A stretch of DNA of 64,000 nucleotides from an uncultured Pelagibacteraceae bacterium (GCA_902594255.1 CACJLN010000005.1:20639-84638), one strand, 5' to 3'. Positions 13,781-24,966 are shown, counted from the stretch's first letter. Numbers and translations: made by a program. Notes: generated from the letters alone by a model not told the origin.

Positions 13781-14249
13781 TTATTTTCTTAACTTTATCT
13801 TTAATTTCCGCATATACGTGACTTTTAAAGTCTACTGCTACATCGGTTATCATATCAAGATCAATCCATTTCCATTCTAAAAATTCAGGTTTTTTTGTTT
13901 TAATATTTATATCTTTGTCATCACCTAAATATCTCATTAAAAACCATTTTTGTTTTTGACCTTTATATCTTCCTTTCCAAATTATACCCAGTAAATGATC
14001 AGGGAGTTCATATGTCATTGTGCCATCAATTTCTTTAATGAGTTTTACATTTTTTATACTTGTTTCTTCTTCAAGTTCTCTATATGCAGCGGTTAAAAAA
14101 TCCTCACCCTTATCGACTCCACCCTGAGGCATTTGCCAATAATTTTTAGGATTATCTATTCTTTTTGCTACAAAAACTTTGTTCTTATTATTTAAAACAA
14201 CAATACCTACTCCATTTCTTAAAGGTAAATTTTTAAATTTTTCTTTCAC
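13773..14249 (-). CDS. rppH: RNA pyrophosphohydrolase (Nudix)
   Basis: RppH removes pyrophosphate from the 5' end of mRNA to trigger decay; in alphaproteobacteria the family is also annotated as a (di)nucleoside polyphosphate hydrolase. The Nudix box is GGVDKGEDFLTAAYRELEEET, cited here by its core AAYRELEEET, near residues 42-62. The preceding NPKNYWQMPQGG is typical of the RppH/IalA subgroup. The 158 residues are normal. It is the last gene of the minus-strand ctpA run, starting one base after the ctpA stop. Confidence 0.92.
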   Translation of the reverse strand: MKEKFKNLPLRNGVGIVVLNNKNKVFVAKRIDNPKNYWQMPQGGVDKGEDFLTAAYRELEEETSIKNVKLIKEIDGTMTYELPDHLLGIIWKGRYKGQKQKWFLMRYLGDDKDINIKTKKPEFLEWKWIDLDMITDVAVDFKSHVYAEIKDKVKKIIN

Positions 14250-14250
14250 C

Positions 14251-15387
14251 TTAACCGTTGAGTAGTTTAATGGCGTAGTTTAATTGGTTATCTGTTTCTG
14301 TTTTAATTCTAAATTCATCAGTTTCTTCTGCAATTTCAATATCTGGAGAAACACCTACTTCTGAAATGGATTTCCCTGAGGGAAGATAATATTTAGCTAT
14401 CGTTAACCTAATAGCTCCATCATTTTTTAAAGGTATTATTGATTGCACCGATCCTTTTCCAAAACTGTTTTCACCTAAAAGAATTGCTCTTTTATGATCC
14501 TTTAAAGCACCTGCTACAATTTCAGAAGCTGAGGCCGAACCATAATTTATTAATACAATTAATATTTTTCCATTTGTTAAATCACCTTTTTTAGCAAACC
14601 ATTTTCTATTTTCAGAGGCTTTTCTACTTTTTGTTGATACTATTTCTCCATTATCTAAAAAAAAGTCAGAAATTCTAATTGCTTGAGATAGAAGACCACC
14701 CGGGTTGTTTCTTAAATCTAAAATATATCCTTTTACATTTTTATTTTTTTCTAAATTTTTGATTTGTTTTTCTACTTGGTCATCACTATTTTCATTAAAA
14801 GAAGTTAATCTTATATATCCAATATTTTTTTCTAACAAGTCTGCTTTTACAGATTGGATTTGTATTATTTCTCTCACAATTTTAAATGTAAGAGCTTTTC
14901 TCTCACCTCTTCTCCTAATTGTTAGTTCAATTGCTGAACCAACTGGACCCCTCATTAAATCTACTGCCTCACTCAAAGATTTTCCTTGAACTTGGATTTC
15001 ATTTATTTTGACAATATAGTCTCCTGCTTTAATACCAGCTTTAGAGGCTGGTGTATCGTCAATAGGTGATATAACTTTTACAACACCAGACTCCATAGTT
15101 ACTTCGATACCAAGTCCACCAAATTTTCCACTTGTTTCAGTTTGCATTTCATTAAAAACTTCAGGCGACATATAAGCCGAATATGGATCTAAAGACTGGA
15201 GGAGTCCGTTTATAGCAGAGTCCATACTTTCGGACTGATCAATTTCATCAACATATTCTTTATTAATTTTTTCAAGAACTTCACCAAACAAGTCAATTTT
15301 TTTATAAATGTTTTGTTCAGATGAATTTACAAGTGGAAAAAAAAATAAATTTAACAGAATGATTATTATAAAAAATTCTTTTTTCAT
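14251..15387 (-). CDS. ctpA: C-terminal processing peptidase (S41 family)
   Basis: This is a periplasmic serine protease of the Ctp/Tsp family. The ATG at 15387 is chosen over the longer ORF because it overlaps the rsfS stop as TAATG and puts a signal peptide at the very start (MKKEFFIIIILLNLFFF). A PDZ domain spans roughly residues 80-165 (VISPIDDTPASKAGIKAGDYIV). The catalytic serine lies in GSASASEIVAGALKDH and the lysine in ENSFGKGSVQ. Alphaproteobacterial relatives usually lie next to envC and act on murein hydrolases or envelope proteins. No envC is present here. Confidence 0.93.
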   Translation of the reverse strand: MKKEFFIIIILLNLFFFPLVNSSEQNIYKKIDLFGEVLEKINKEYVDEIDQSESMDSAINGLLQSLDPYSAYMSPEVFNEMQTETSGKFGGLGIEVTMESGVVKVISPIDDTPASKAGIKAGDYIVKINEIQVQGKSLSEAVDLMRGPVGSAIELTIRRRGERKALTFKIVREIIQIQSVKADLLEKNIGYIRLTSFNENSDDQVEKQIKNLEKNKNVKGYILDLRNNPGGLLSQAIRISDFFLDNGEIVSTKSRKASENRKWFAKKGDLTNGKILIVLINYGSASASEIVAGALKDHKRAILLGENSFGKGSVQSIIPLKNDGAIRLTIAKYYLPSGKSISEVGVSPDIEIAEETDEFRIKTETDNQLNYAIKLLNG

Positions 15388-15737
15388 TATATTATCAATT
15401 TTTCTTTCGGGATTAATTCTGCCCACATTTTTTCTAACTCATAAAATTTTCTTTTTTCAGGATGAAAAATATGAATTACTATATCAATACCATCTACTAA
15501 TTTCCATTCGTTACTATCTTTACCCTCAATTTTGGAGTCTTTAATACCATTGTCTTTTAGTTTATCTAAAACTTGCTCTGACAAAGATTGAATATGTCTA
15601 GATGAGGTGCCACTGGCTATTATCATATAATCAGCCATAGAACTTTTATGTTTTAAATCAATACTGACTATATCCAATGCTTTATTGATATCTAAGATTT
15701 GTATTATGATTTCTTTGAGCTCTGATATTTTATCCAT
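15387..15737 (-). CDS. rsfS: Ribosomal silencing factor RsfS
   Basis: RsfS binds ribosomal protein L14 and prevents subunit joining when nutrients are scarce. The diagnostic block KSSMADYMIIASGTSSRHIQSL and the C-terminal WKLVDGIDIVIHIF region are present. The ORF track extends to a TTG at 15758 that overlaps the nadD stop. The ATG at 15737 fits the family N-terminus better and gives 116 residues, but the TTG start cannot be excluded. It is coupled to ctpA by a one-base overlap. Confidence 0.92.
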   Translation of the reverse strand: MDKISELKEIIIQILDINKALDIVSIDLKHKSSMADYMIIASGTSSRHIQSLSEQVLDKLKDNGIKDSKIEGKDSNEWKLVDGIDIVIHIFHPEKRKFYELEKMWAELIPKEKLII

Positions 15738-15754
15738 TAAACACTTAAACTTTA

Positions 15755-16273
15755 TCAAATTTTTCTTAATTTAGAAGATGAAATATTGACTTTATTAAAT
15801 TCGATAAATTTAAGATTATTCTTTAACCTTCTAAATGTCATAGAATTTAAAGATTTTTTTTTATATCCATGGCGGTCAAAAACTAAAATATTACATTTTT
15901 GTAAAATTGATTTCCATTTGTACCATTTATGAAAATTAATTAAATTATCTGCACCCATTATAAAGTAGATATCATATTTTGGTTTCTTAGTTAGGTAATT
16001 AATTAAGTCGAAAGTTTTATTTGATTTAATTCTGTCTTCGTAAAACTGTACCTTAATAGATTTATTTTTTCCTATTAATTTTTTACAAAATTTAATTCTA
16101 TCTAAAACTTTTATTTTGCTTTGTTTTTTAAAAGGGTTTTTTTTTGTAATTGCCCATATAATTTTTTTAAGTCTAAATCTTTTTACTGCTTCTTTAGATA
16201 TAGCTAGATGGCCTTTGTGGGCAGGATCAAATGAACCACCTAAAATTCCGATTCTTTTTTTTTTTGAATTCAA
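15755..16273 (-). CDS. nadD: Nicotinate-nucleotide adenylyltransferase
   Basis: NadD makes deamido-NAD from nicotinate mononucleotide and ATP in NAD synthesis. The nucleotidyltransferase motif GGSFDPAHKGHLAI lies near residue 12, and the second motif YFIMGADNLINFHKWYKW is typical. The C-terminal ISSSKLRK (usually ISSTxIR) is also present. At 172 residues it is a little short but complete. It lies in the usual alphaproteobacterial order proB-proA-nadD-rsfS. Confidence 0.94.
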   Translation of the reverse strand: MNSKKKRIGILGGSFDPAHKGHLAISKEAVKRFRLKKIIWAITKKNPFKKQSKIKVLDRIKFCKKLIGKNKSIKVQFYEDRIKSNKTFDLINYLTKKPKYDIYFIMGADNLINFHKWYKWKSILQKCNILVFDRHGYKKKSLNSMTFRRLKNNLKFIEFNKVNISSSKLRKI

Positions 16274-16274
16274 A

Positions 16275-17524
16275 TTATTTCCTTATTTGACCTTTACTAG
16301 TGACTTGATATTTGTGGGAAATAAGTTGATTAAGTCCAACTGGTCCCCTTGGTGGAAGCGTGCTAGTTGAGATTCCCACCTCACCACCAAATCCAAACTC
16401 ACCTCCATCTGCAAATTGCGTTGAAGTATTGTGCATAGCTATTGAGCTTTTTACTTCATTTAAAAATTTTTTTGCTGATTTTCTGTTTTGAGTAATAATA
16501 CAATCTGTATGCATGGTTCCGTATTTGTTAATGTGCACTATAGCTTCATCTATATTTTTTACTGACTTCACAGATACAACAGGTGATAAATATTCTTTTG
16601 ACCAATCTTTTATAGAAGCCCTCTGAATTTTTTTATCATAAAGTTTTCTGATCTTATTATCACCAATAATTTTACATCCGTTTTCTTCTAAATTTTTTAA
16701 AATTTTGTTTCCAAATTTCTTAATTATTTTTTCATGTAAAAGAATTGTCTCAGTTGCTCCACATATTGCGGTGTTTCTCATTTTAGCATTTTGAACTATT
16801 TTATTTGCAATTTTTGGATTTGCATTTTTATCTACATAAGAATGACAAATACCTTCCAAATGACCAATTGTTGGAACAGATGACAAATTCTGCACTTTTT
16901 TAACTAAACCTTTCCCACCTCTTGGAATTATTACATCAATAAATTTACTCATTTTTTGTAGAAGGAAATCAACAACACTTCTTTTTTTTAGTGTTAAAAA
17001 CTGAACAAAATTCTCATCTACGTTATTTTTCTTTAGTGATTTTCTAAAGAATTTTGTCAGAATAAGATTAGAATAGTATGCTTCAGATCCACCTTTTAAA
17101 ATTACAGCATTTCCAGACTTAAAACACAATGATGCAACATCTGCTGTAACATTAGGTCTACTTTCGTATATGACACCAATTACACCAATAGGTATAGATA
17201 CTTTTGATATCACCAAACCATTAGGTCTTTTCCACTTTTCTAAAACAACATTTGTAGGATCCTTTAAACTAATAATTTTTTTTATAGAATTGGTTATCGC
17301 AATTATTTTTTTATCATTTAATACCAATCTTTGGATTAAATTATCTTTAATACCTTTTTTATAGGCATTCTTAACATCTTTTTTATTTTCATTAATTATC
17401 AATTTTTTGTTTTTTATGATTAGAAGTCGATAATCTTTCAAAACTTTGTCTTTTTTTTTTGTACTTAACCTTTTATTAACTGCTTTTTTTGATTTTTTTC
17501 CGATATTAGTTAGTAGCTTTTTCA

Positions 17525-17525
<1 letters not shown>
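16275..17525 (-). CDS. proA: Gamma-glutamyl phosphate reductase
   Basis: ProA reduces gamma-glutamyl phosphate to glutamate semialdehyde with NADPH in proline synthesis. The aldehyde-dehydrogenase-fold hallmarks are GVIGVIYESRPNVTADVASLC, cited by its core YESRPNVTADVASL, the catalytic cysteine region MRNTAICGATETILL, and the C-terminal FGFGGEVGISTSTLPPRGPVG. The 416 residues are standard. It overlaps proB by one base, so the kinase and reductase that channel an unstable intermediate are translationally linked. Confidence 0.96.
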
Positions 17526-19613
<2,088 letters not shown>

Positions 19614-19631
19614 CTATTTTGAGTTGTAATA

Positions 19632-19886
19632 TTAATTGGGTTTTACTGAAACAAAAGTTCTATCGGATTTTGTTTTTTTAAAAACAACTTTACCTTTTAT
19701 TACTGAAAAAATTGAGTGATCTTTTCCCATACCCACATTTTTTCCTGGAAATATTTTTGTACCTCTTTGTCTTACAATTATGTTGCCGGGAATAACGTTT
19801 TGACCACCATATTTTTTTACACCAAGTCTTCTGCCGGCACTATCTCTACCATTCCTTGATGATCCACCAGCTTTTTTTGTAGCCAT
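19632..19886 (-). CDS. rpmA: 50S ribosomal protein L27
   Basis: L27 lies by the peptidyl transferase centre of the large subunit. The N-terminal [22 protein letters not shown] and the [22 protein letters not shown] block are diagnostic. The 84 residues are normal. There is no N-terminal cleavage extension of the Firmicutes type. It lies 11 bases after rplU. Confidence 0.98.
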   Translation of the reverse strand: MATKKAGGSSRNGRDSAGRRLGVKKYGGQNVIPGNIIVRQRGTKIFPGKNVGMGKDHSIFSVIKGKVVFKKTKSDRTFVSVKPN

Positions 19887-19897
19887 ATTTTATTCCT

Positions 19898-20296
19898 TTA
19901 TTTCTTCAATTCCTTTTTCGCAGGATCTTTTTTTGTTGGTTTAGAAATTTTCTCAGCTTCAGATAAAATTTTACCATCTTTTGAAAAAATTTTATTTATT
20001 CTAATCATAGAATATTCTTGTCTGTGACCATTTTTTCTTCTTGAATTTTGTCTTCTTCTTTTTTTGAAAATAAGTACTGTTCTATTTTTACTATTTTTTA
20101 TTAAGTTTGCCTCTACTTTGGCACCTTGAATTGTTGGTGAACCTATTTCTATAATTTTATTATCACCATATGCTAATATATCATTAAATTCAATTTTAGT
20201 GTCAGATTTCGAACCTGGTAACTTTTCAATTTTTAAAATTTCGCCAGACTTCACTTTGTATTGTTTTCCACCTGTTTGTATAACTGCGTATGACAT
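19898..20296 (-). CDS. rplU: 50S ribosomal protein L21
   Basis: This large-subunit ribosomal protein is recognised from MSYAVIQTGGKQYKVKSGEILKIEKLPG and the KKRRRQNSRRKNGHRQEY block (quoted in part: FKKRRRQNSRRKNGHRQEY). It is 132 residues long, with a lysine-rich C-terminal tail (KPTKKDPAKKELKK) beyond the usual roughly 103 residues. It is the first gene of the long minus-strand run to rppH, with a good promoter directly upstream. Confidence 0.97.
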   Translation of the reverse strand: MSYAVIQTGGKQYKVKSGEILKIEKLPGSKSDTKIEFNDILAYGDNKIIEIGSPTIQGAKVEANLIKNSKNRTVLIFKKRRRQNSRRKNGHRQEYSMIRINKIFSKDGKILSEAEKISKPTKKDPAKKELKK

Positions 20297-20317
20297 AAAT
20301 TTGATTTTTTATGTGGC

Positions 20318-20345
20318 AATATAGTCGGGGCATTTCTTTAGTCAA
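20318..20345 (-). promoter_or_regulatory. Promoter upstream of rplU
   Basis: On the minus strand, TTGACT (20345-20340) is followed after 16 bases by TATATT (20323-20318), a good sigma-70-type match. It lies 21 bases before the rplU start codon. It probably drives rplU-rpmA and may read on through obgE-proBA. It lies in the 58-base gap after gloB, which is also on the minus strand. Confidence 0.65.
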
Positions 20346-20354
20346 GCTTATTAA

Positions 20355-21074
20355 CTAAAAATTATCCTTTAAATCTCTTAATTTTGAAAAACTCTCTAAA
20401 TCTTTTGCTTTAAGAAATATATTACATTCTAACTCATCAGCTAAGGTACTCGGTATAGTTGGCAATGCATTTTTAAGTTTTCTATTAATTTCTAGGATTT
20501 TATTTTTTAATTTTAAATTACTAGAGTCATTGGCAATACAAAAATTTGAGTTTTGTAAAGTATATTCATGGCCACAATATATTTCTGTATCATTTGGTAA
20601 TGACTTAATTTTTTTAAGTGAATTAAACATCTGTTCATAGGTTCCTTCAAAAATTCTTCCACACCCTAAAGAAAATAGAGTATCACCTGTGAAAATTTTT
20701 TTTTCTTTAAAAAAATGAAAAGCGATATGTCCAGATGTATGACCTGGAACATGATAAATTTTTGCTTCAAAATTATCTTGTTTCCAAATTTGGTTGTCCT
20801 CTAGAGATATATCAATCTTGGGTATACGATTTTTATCTCCAATAAATCCAACTACTTCACAATTATACTTTTTTTTTAATTCAAGATTTCCACCTACATG
20901 ATCATAATGATGGTGTGTATTAAGAATAAATTTTAAATTTATTTTTGACTTATCAAGATAATTGATTATTGGTGTAGACTCGCCAGGGTCAACAACACAA
21001 GCAGTTTGATTTTCATCATCAATAATTAAGTAGCTATAATTATCCTGCAGACATTTAATAATTTCAATTTTCAT
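20355..21074 (-). CDS. gloB: Hydroxyacylglutathione hydrolase (glyoxalase II)
   Basis: This metallo-beta-lactamase-fold enzyme hydrolyses S-lactoylglutathione in methylglyoxal detoxification. The binuclear metal motif THHHYDHVGG is at about residues 53-62. HVPGHTSGHI, FTGDTLFSLGCGRIFEGT and the C-terminal CGHEYTLQNSNF are hallmarks of GloB. The 239 residues are slightly short of the usual 250. It begins directly after the metW stop, as the third gene of a metX-metW-gloB run. Confidence 0.93.
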   Translation of the reverse strand: MKIEIIKCLQDNYSYLIIDDENQTACVVDPGESTPIINYLDKSKINLKFILNTHHHYDHVGGNLELKKKYNCEVVGFIGDKNRIPKIDISLEDNQIWKQDNFEAKIYHVPGHTSGHIAFHFFKEKKIFTGDTLFSLGCGRIFEGTYEQMFNSLKKIKSLPNDTEIYCGHEYTLQNSNFCIANDSSNLKLKNKILEINRKLKNALPTIPSTLADELECNIFLKAKDLESFSKLRDLKDNF

Positions 21075-21671
21075 TTATTTTTCTATTAAAAATATCCCAA
21101 GTTCTCCAAATAAATTTTTAAAAATAAGATTTAAGTTATTAATATCAGAAACGTTCCCATTAATTAACGCTAAAGATTTAAAAATTTTAAAGTTAATAAT
21201 CTTAGAAAATTTAACAAAATCTTTTATAGTACACATGTGAATGTTTGGTGTGTTATACCAATCATGAGGCAAAGAGTTTGTAATTGGCATTGTTCCTTTA
21301 AATAATAAATTTAATCTTACTTTCCAATGTCCGAAATTTGGAATAGTTACTATAGCTCTGTTGCCAACTCGTAAAAGTTCTTTAATTACTATCTCAGGAT
21401 TTATAAAAGCTTGTAAAGTTTGTCCAAGAACAACATACTCAAAAGAGTCATTTGGAAATTGCTTTAAATCAAGTTCTGCATTCCCCTCGATAACTGTAAG
21501 CCCCTTAGCAATACAAGTTTGTACTTTTTCTTTTGAAATTTCAATTCCCCTGATGTTGACATTTTTATTTGTCTTTAAAAATTCCATTAAAGTTCCATCA
21601 TCACATCCTACGTCAAGAACTTTTGCATTTTTTTCAATTAGATCTGAAATAATTTTATATTCTGGTTTCAT
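21075..21671 (-). CDS. metW: Methionine biosynthesis protein MetW
   Basis: This is a class I SAM-methyltransferase-fold protein that accompanies metX in many proteobacteria and is needed for, or modulates, homoserine acylation. The SAM-binding motif AKVLDVGCDDGTLMEFL is near the N-terminus. YVVLGQTLQAF and FGHWKVRLNLLFKGTMPITNSLPHDWYNTPNIH, cited in part as TNSLPHDWYNTPNIH, are MetW-specific. The ATG overlaps the metX stop as ATGA, implying coupled translation. Its catalytic substrate is not known from sequence. Confidence 0.93.
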   Translation of the reverse strand: MKPEYKIISDLIEKNAKVLDVGCDDGTLMEFLKTNKNVNIRGIEISKEKVQTCIAKGLTVIEGNAELDLKQFPNDSFEYVVLGQTLQAFINPEIVIKELLRVGNRAIVTIPNFGHWKVRLNLLFKGTMPITNSLPHDWYNTPNIHMCTIKDFVKFSKIINFKIFKSLALINGNVSDINNLNLIFKNLFGELGIFLIEK

Positions 21672-22792
21672 GAGAGCTTTTCTGCATAAGATTTATCTAA
21701 AAAATTTTTAAGAGTTTTTAAGAAATCTGGGACATTAAGCAAAAAAGAATCGTGGCCTTTATCAGACTCAATTTCAACAAAACCTACATTTGCGCCAATT
21801 GCGTTTAAGGCAATTACAATGTCTTTATTTTCTTGTGTTGGATAAAGCCAATCTGAGGTAAAAGATATTATGAAAAATTTTGCTTTAGTATCTTTAAAAG
21901 CGTCTGATAGATTGCCATTAAATTGTTTTACTAAATCAAAATAATCCATGGCTCTGGTAATATATAAATAGCTATTTGCATCGAACCGGTCTACAAATAC
22001 TGAACCTTGGTATCTAAGGTAGCTTTCAATTTGAAAGTCAGCGTCAAAACCAAATTTTAAATCATCTCTTTCTTGAAGTTTTCTGCCAAATTTTTCCTGA
22101 AGCCCTTTTTTTGAGAGATAAGTGATATGTGCAGCCATTCTAGCAACCGCTAATCCTTTATCAGGTGCAACGTTTTTTGAATTATAATTTCCATCTGACC
22201 AATTATGATCTGCTGCAATGGCTTGTCTGCCAAGTTCATTAAAAGCAATATTTTGAGCTGAATGACTTGAAGTACAAGCAATTGGTATTGCTGTTTTCGT
22301 TTTATCAGGATAATTACTAATAAATTGTAGGACTTGCATTCCACCCATTGAACCACCTACAATTGAAAAAAGTTTTTTTATTCCAAAAAAATCTAACAAA
22401 TTAATTTGTGCATTTACCATGTCATTAATTGTGATAACTGGGAAATCTGTCCCATAAATTTTTTTTGTCTTGGGATTTTCATGGCTAGGCCCAAAAGACC
22501 CCATACATCCACCTATTACATTTGCACAGATTACAAAATATTTATCTGTATCTATCGACTTACCCGAACCTACTGCGTAAGACCACCAACCATCCTTTTT
22601 GGTCACTGGATTTATACCTGTTACAAATTGATCACCAGTTAAAGCATGAAATACCAAAATCGCATTATCTTTTTCATTATTTAGTGAACCATAAGTTTCA
22701 TATGCTAACGGAAAATTATTAATAGTCTGACCACAATCTAATTTGAGTGGTTTTTCAACGATCAACGTTTTTATATTTTGTTTAATATCCAT
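21668..22792 (-). CDS. metX: Homoserine O-acyltransferase MetX
   Basis: MetX activates homoserine by O-acylation to enter methionine synthesis. It is an alpha/beta hydrolase of 374 residues with a visible triad: Ser148 in IVGGSMGGMQ, Asp314 in SFTSDWLYP and His347 in DKGHDSFLL. The N-terminal half has AYETYGSLNNEKDNAILV and NVIGGCMGSFGP. Acetyl or succinyl specificity cannot be read safely from sequence. The gene lies behind a SAM-II riboswitch and is coupled to metW by a 4-base overlap. It is divergent from hisC-tyrC, a common alphaproteobacterial arrangement. Confidence 0.95.
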   Translation of the reverse strand: MDIKQNIKTLIVEKPLKLDCGQTINNFPLAYETYGSLNNEKDNAILVFHALTGDQFVTGINPVTKKDGWWSYAVGSGKSIDTDKYFVICANVIGGCMGSFGPSHENPKTKKIYGTDFPVITINDMVNAQINLLDFFGIKKLFSIVGGSMGGMQVLQFISNYPDKTKTAIPIACTSSHSAQNIAFNELGRQAIAADHNWSDGNYNSKNVAPDKGLAVARMAAHITYLSKKGLQEKFGRKLQERDDLKFGFDADFQIESYLRYQGSVFVDRFDANSYLYITRAMDYFDLVKQFNGNLSDAFKDTKAKFFIISFTSDWLYPTQENKDIVIALNAIGANVGFVEIESDKGHDSFLLNVPDFLKTLKNFLDKSYAEKLS

Positions 22793-22825
22793 AATAAAAG
22801 CTGAAAATTGAATTGTGAGAAAAAA

Positions 22826-22879
22826 ACTTTTTTAGCGGTTTTTTTAAAGCGCTCGCAATTCAGGTAAATCAGCGCGGGT
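22826..22879 (-). ncRNA. SAM-II (SAM-alpha) riboswitch upstream of metX
   Basis: Read on the minus strand, the leader contains CGCGCTGATTTACC, then AATTGCGAGCGC, then CCGCTAAAAAAG. This is the order of the conserved blocks of SAM-II riboswitches. Stem P1 pairs GCGCT (22875-22871) with AGCGC (22853-22849). The characteristic GCTAAA (22836-22831) closes the pseudoknot side about 40 bases before the metX ATG, close to the ribosome-binding region. The block order and wording closely resemble the metX-associated SAM-II aptamer known from marine metagenomes. It probably lowers metX-metW-gloB translation when SAM is abundant. Confidence 0.88.
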
Positions 22880-22881
22880 TT

Positions 22882-22910
22882 TTTGTACAAGAACTTAATT
22901 AGTATGTCAA
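22882..22910 (-). promoter_or_regulatory. Promoter of the metX-metW-gloB leader
   Basis: On the minus strand a perfect -35 TTGACA (22910-22905) is followed after 17 bases by TACAAA (22887-22882). Initiation 6-8 bases downstream would place the RNA 5' end at the first stem of the riboswitch. This agreement between promoter spacing and aptamer start supports both calls. Confidence 0.7.
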
Positions 22911-22984
22911 TTTTAAAAAAATATTTTAACTAATACTATGTAAAAAATTGTTATTTTATTTATAAAGGGGCTTAAATTTAAAAC

Positions 22985-24070
22985 ATGACAATTATAAAAT
23001 TTAAAAAATTCAATATTGAAGCTTATGAGCCTGGTAAATCAAGTATCAGAAATTTTAAAGAAATTATAAAACTTTCTGCTAATGAGTCTGCACTTGGTGT
23101 GAGTGCTAGAGTAAAAAAGATTCTATCACCAAAAAACCTAAAACTATTTAGGTACCCAGATGGTAAGTCTGACATATTAAGGAATCAAATTTCCAAAAAA
23201 TTTAATTGTGATAAAGAAAAAATTATTTGTGGAGCAGGTTCTGATGAAGTAATTCAAATGCTATGTCAGCTTATTTTAAACCCTAAAGATGAGGTAATTG
23301 TTCCAAAATTTAGTTTTTTGATGTACAGAATTTATGCAAAAATAGTCGGTGCCAATGTTATTTTTTCAAAAGAAAAAAACTTCAAAGTTTCTGTTCCAGA
23401 AATAATTAAAAAAGTTACTAAAAAAACAAAAATTGTTTTTTTAGCTAATCCAAATAATCCAACTGGCACTTATTTATCAAAGTTAGAATTAATTGAATTA
23501 AGAAAAAAACTAAGAAAAAATATTTTATTAGTCATTGATGATGCGTATGCTGAATATATGAAAAATAAAGATTATAAATCCGGCTTAGATTTATTTAAAA
23601 ACAAACAAAATGTTTTTATATTAAGGACGTTTTCAAAAATTTATGGGTTATCATCTTTAAGAATAGGTTGGGGTTACGGATCAAAAAAAATTATTAAAGC
23701 TTTAAATGACATAAAGCCTCCTTTTAATGTCAATGAGGTTGCTCAAAAAGCTGCTGTAGAGTCACTTAAAGACAATAAATTTATATCTCGATCAGTTAAT
23801 CATAATTTTTTTTATGCAACAAAACTAAAACATTTTTTAAATAAATACAAAATTAGCTCTAATAAAGTCTCTGCTAATTTTTTGTTATTGAATTTTGATA
23901 AATGTAAAATTAATGCTAAATATTTTTATGAAAAATTAAAAGACACTGGAATAATATTAAGATCTACAGAGAATAGCTATAAGATAAAAAATATGTTGAG
24001 ATTAACTGTTGGTTCAAAAAAAGAAAATTTAAAATTCATGAAAACAACTGAAAGTATATTTAAGAAATGA
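22985..24070 (+). CDS. hisC: Histidinol-phosphate / aromatic aminotransferase
   Basis: This is a fold-type I PLP aminotransferase of the HisC family, 361 residues long. The N-terminal ELSANES-type motif is seen as IKLSANESALG. ANPNNPTGTYLS and DDAYAEYM are conserved, and the PLP lysine is Lys218 in RTFSKIYGLSSLRIGWG. Being coupled to tyrC (4-base overlap), it may act mainly on aromatic 2-oxoacids as well as histidinol phosphate. The exact substrate cannot be settled here. A second hisC could exist elsewhere in the genome. Confidence 0.92.
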   Translation: MTIIKFKKFNIEAYEPGKSSIRNFKEIIKLSANESALGVSARVKKILSPKNLKLFRYPDGKSDILRNQISKKFNCDKEKIICGAGSDEVIQMLCQLILNPKDEVIVPKFSFLMYRIYAKIVGANVIFSKEKNFKVSVPEIIKKVTKKTKIVFLANPNNPTGTYLSKLELIELRKKLRKNILLVIDDAYAEYMKNKDYKSGLDLFKNKQNVFILRTFSKIYGLSSLRIGWGYGSKKIIKALNDIKPPFNVNEVAQKAAVESLKDNKFISRSVNHNFFYATKLKHFLNKYKISSNKVSANFLLLNFDKCKINAKYFYEKLKDTGIILRSTENSYKIKNMLRLTVGSKKENLKFMKTTESIFKK

Positions 24071-24966
24071 AAAAGATATTTATTATAGGCTGTGGTCTGT
24101 TAGGCTCTTCTTTGGTTAGAAGAATTGCAAAAAAAAAATTAGCAAAAAAAATTTCTATTTATGAAAAATCTAAATCAAATATTATTAAAATTAAAAAATT
24201 AAAATTACCGGTTAAATTTGCTAAAACACTAAAAGATGGTGTATCAAACTCAGATTTAATAATTTTTTGCACTCCTATGAGTGAATATAAAAAACTTATT
24301 TTAAAAATTAATAACTTCATATCACCAAACACAATTATAACTGATATTGGTTCTGCAAAAATGAATTCATCAAAAATAATTAAGAAATTTTTAAAGAATG
24401 GAATTAATTGGATTCAAAGTCATCCTATAGCAGGATCTGAAGTGAGTGGACCAGAACATGGCAAAGAGAATATGTTTGTTGATAAATGGTGTGTTTTGAT
24501 TAAAGACAAAAAAACAAATCCTAAACATCTAAGATTTTTAAACTCTTTTTGGAGAAAAGTTGGCTCAAAAACTGTTTTAATGAGTTCTGAAAAACATGAT
24601 CAGATTTTTTCAATTACAAGCCATTTACCTCATTTGATAGCTTATAATCTAGTTAAATCTGCAAAAGATTATGAAAAAAAAATAAAATTAGATCTTATCA
24701 AATATAGCGCTGGGGGTTTAAGAGATTTTTCAAGAATCGCAGCATCTAATGAAATTATGTGGAGAGATATTTTTTTTGATAATAGTTATAATATATCAAA
24801 AACAATCGATATTTTTGTAAAGAATCTAAAAGATTTTAAAAAGGATATTCAATTAAAAAAAAATAAATCAATTATCAATAAACTCATTAAAGCAAAAAAA
24901 GTTAGATCCCAAATAATAAAATTAAAACAAGATATTAATAAACCTGATTTTGGTCGGTCTAATTAG
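24067..24966 (+). CDS. tyrC: Prephenate / arogenate dehydrogenase (cyclohexadienyl dehydrogenase)
   Basis: This NAD(P)-dependent enzyme oxidises prephenate or arogenate on the tyrosine branch. The N-terminal Rossmann motif is IFIIGCGLLGSSLVRRI. Family motifs are DIGSAK, SHPIAGSEVSGPEHG, TSHLPHLIAYNLV and SAGGLRDFSRIAASNEIMW. At 299 residues it contains only the dehydrogenase part, with no chorismate mutase or ACT domain. It overlaps hisC by 4 bases. Its 3' end overlaps the convergent sulfotransferase gene by 8 bases. Confidence 0.93.
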   Translation: MKKIFIIGCGLLGSSLVRRIAKKKLAKKISIYEKSKSNIIKIKKLKLPVKFAKTLKDGVSNSDLIIFCTPMSEYKKLILKINNFISPNTIITDIGSAKMNSSKIIKKFLKNGINWIQSHPIAGSEVSGPEHGKENMFVDKWCVLIKDKKTNPKHLRFLNSFWRKVGSKTVLMSSEKHDQIFSITSHLPHLIAYNLVKSAKDYEKKIKLDLIKYSAGGLRDFSRIAASNEIMWRDIFFDNSYNISKTIDIFVKNLKDFKKDIQLKKNKSIINKLIKAKKVRSQIIKLKQDINKPDFGRSN

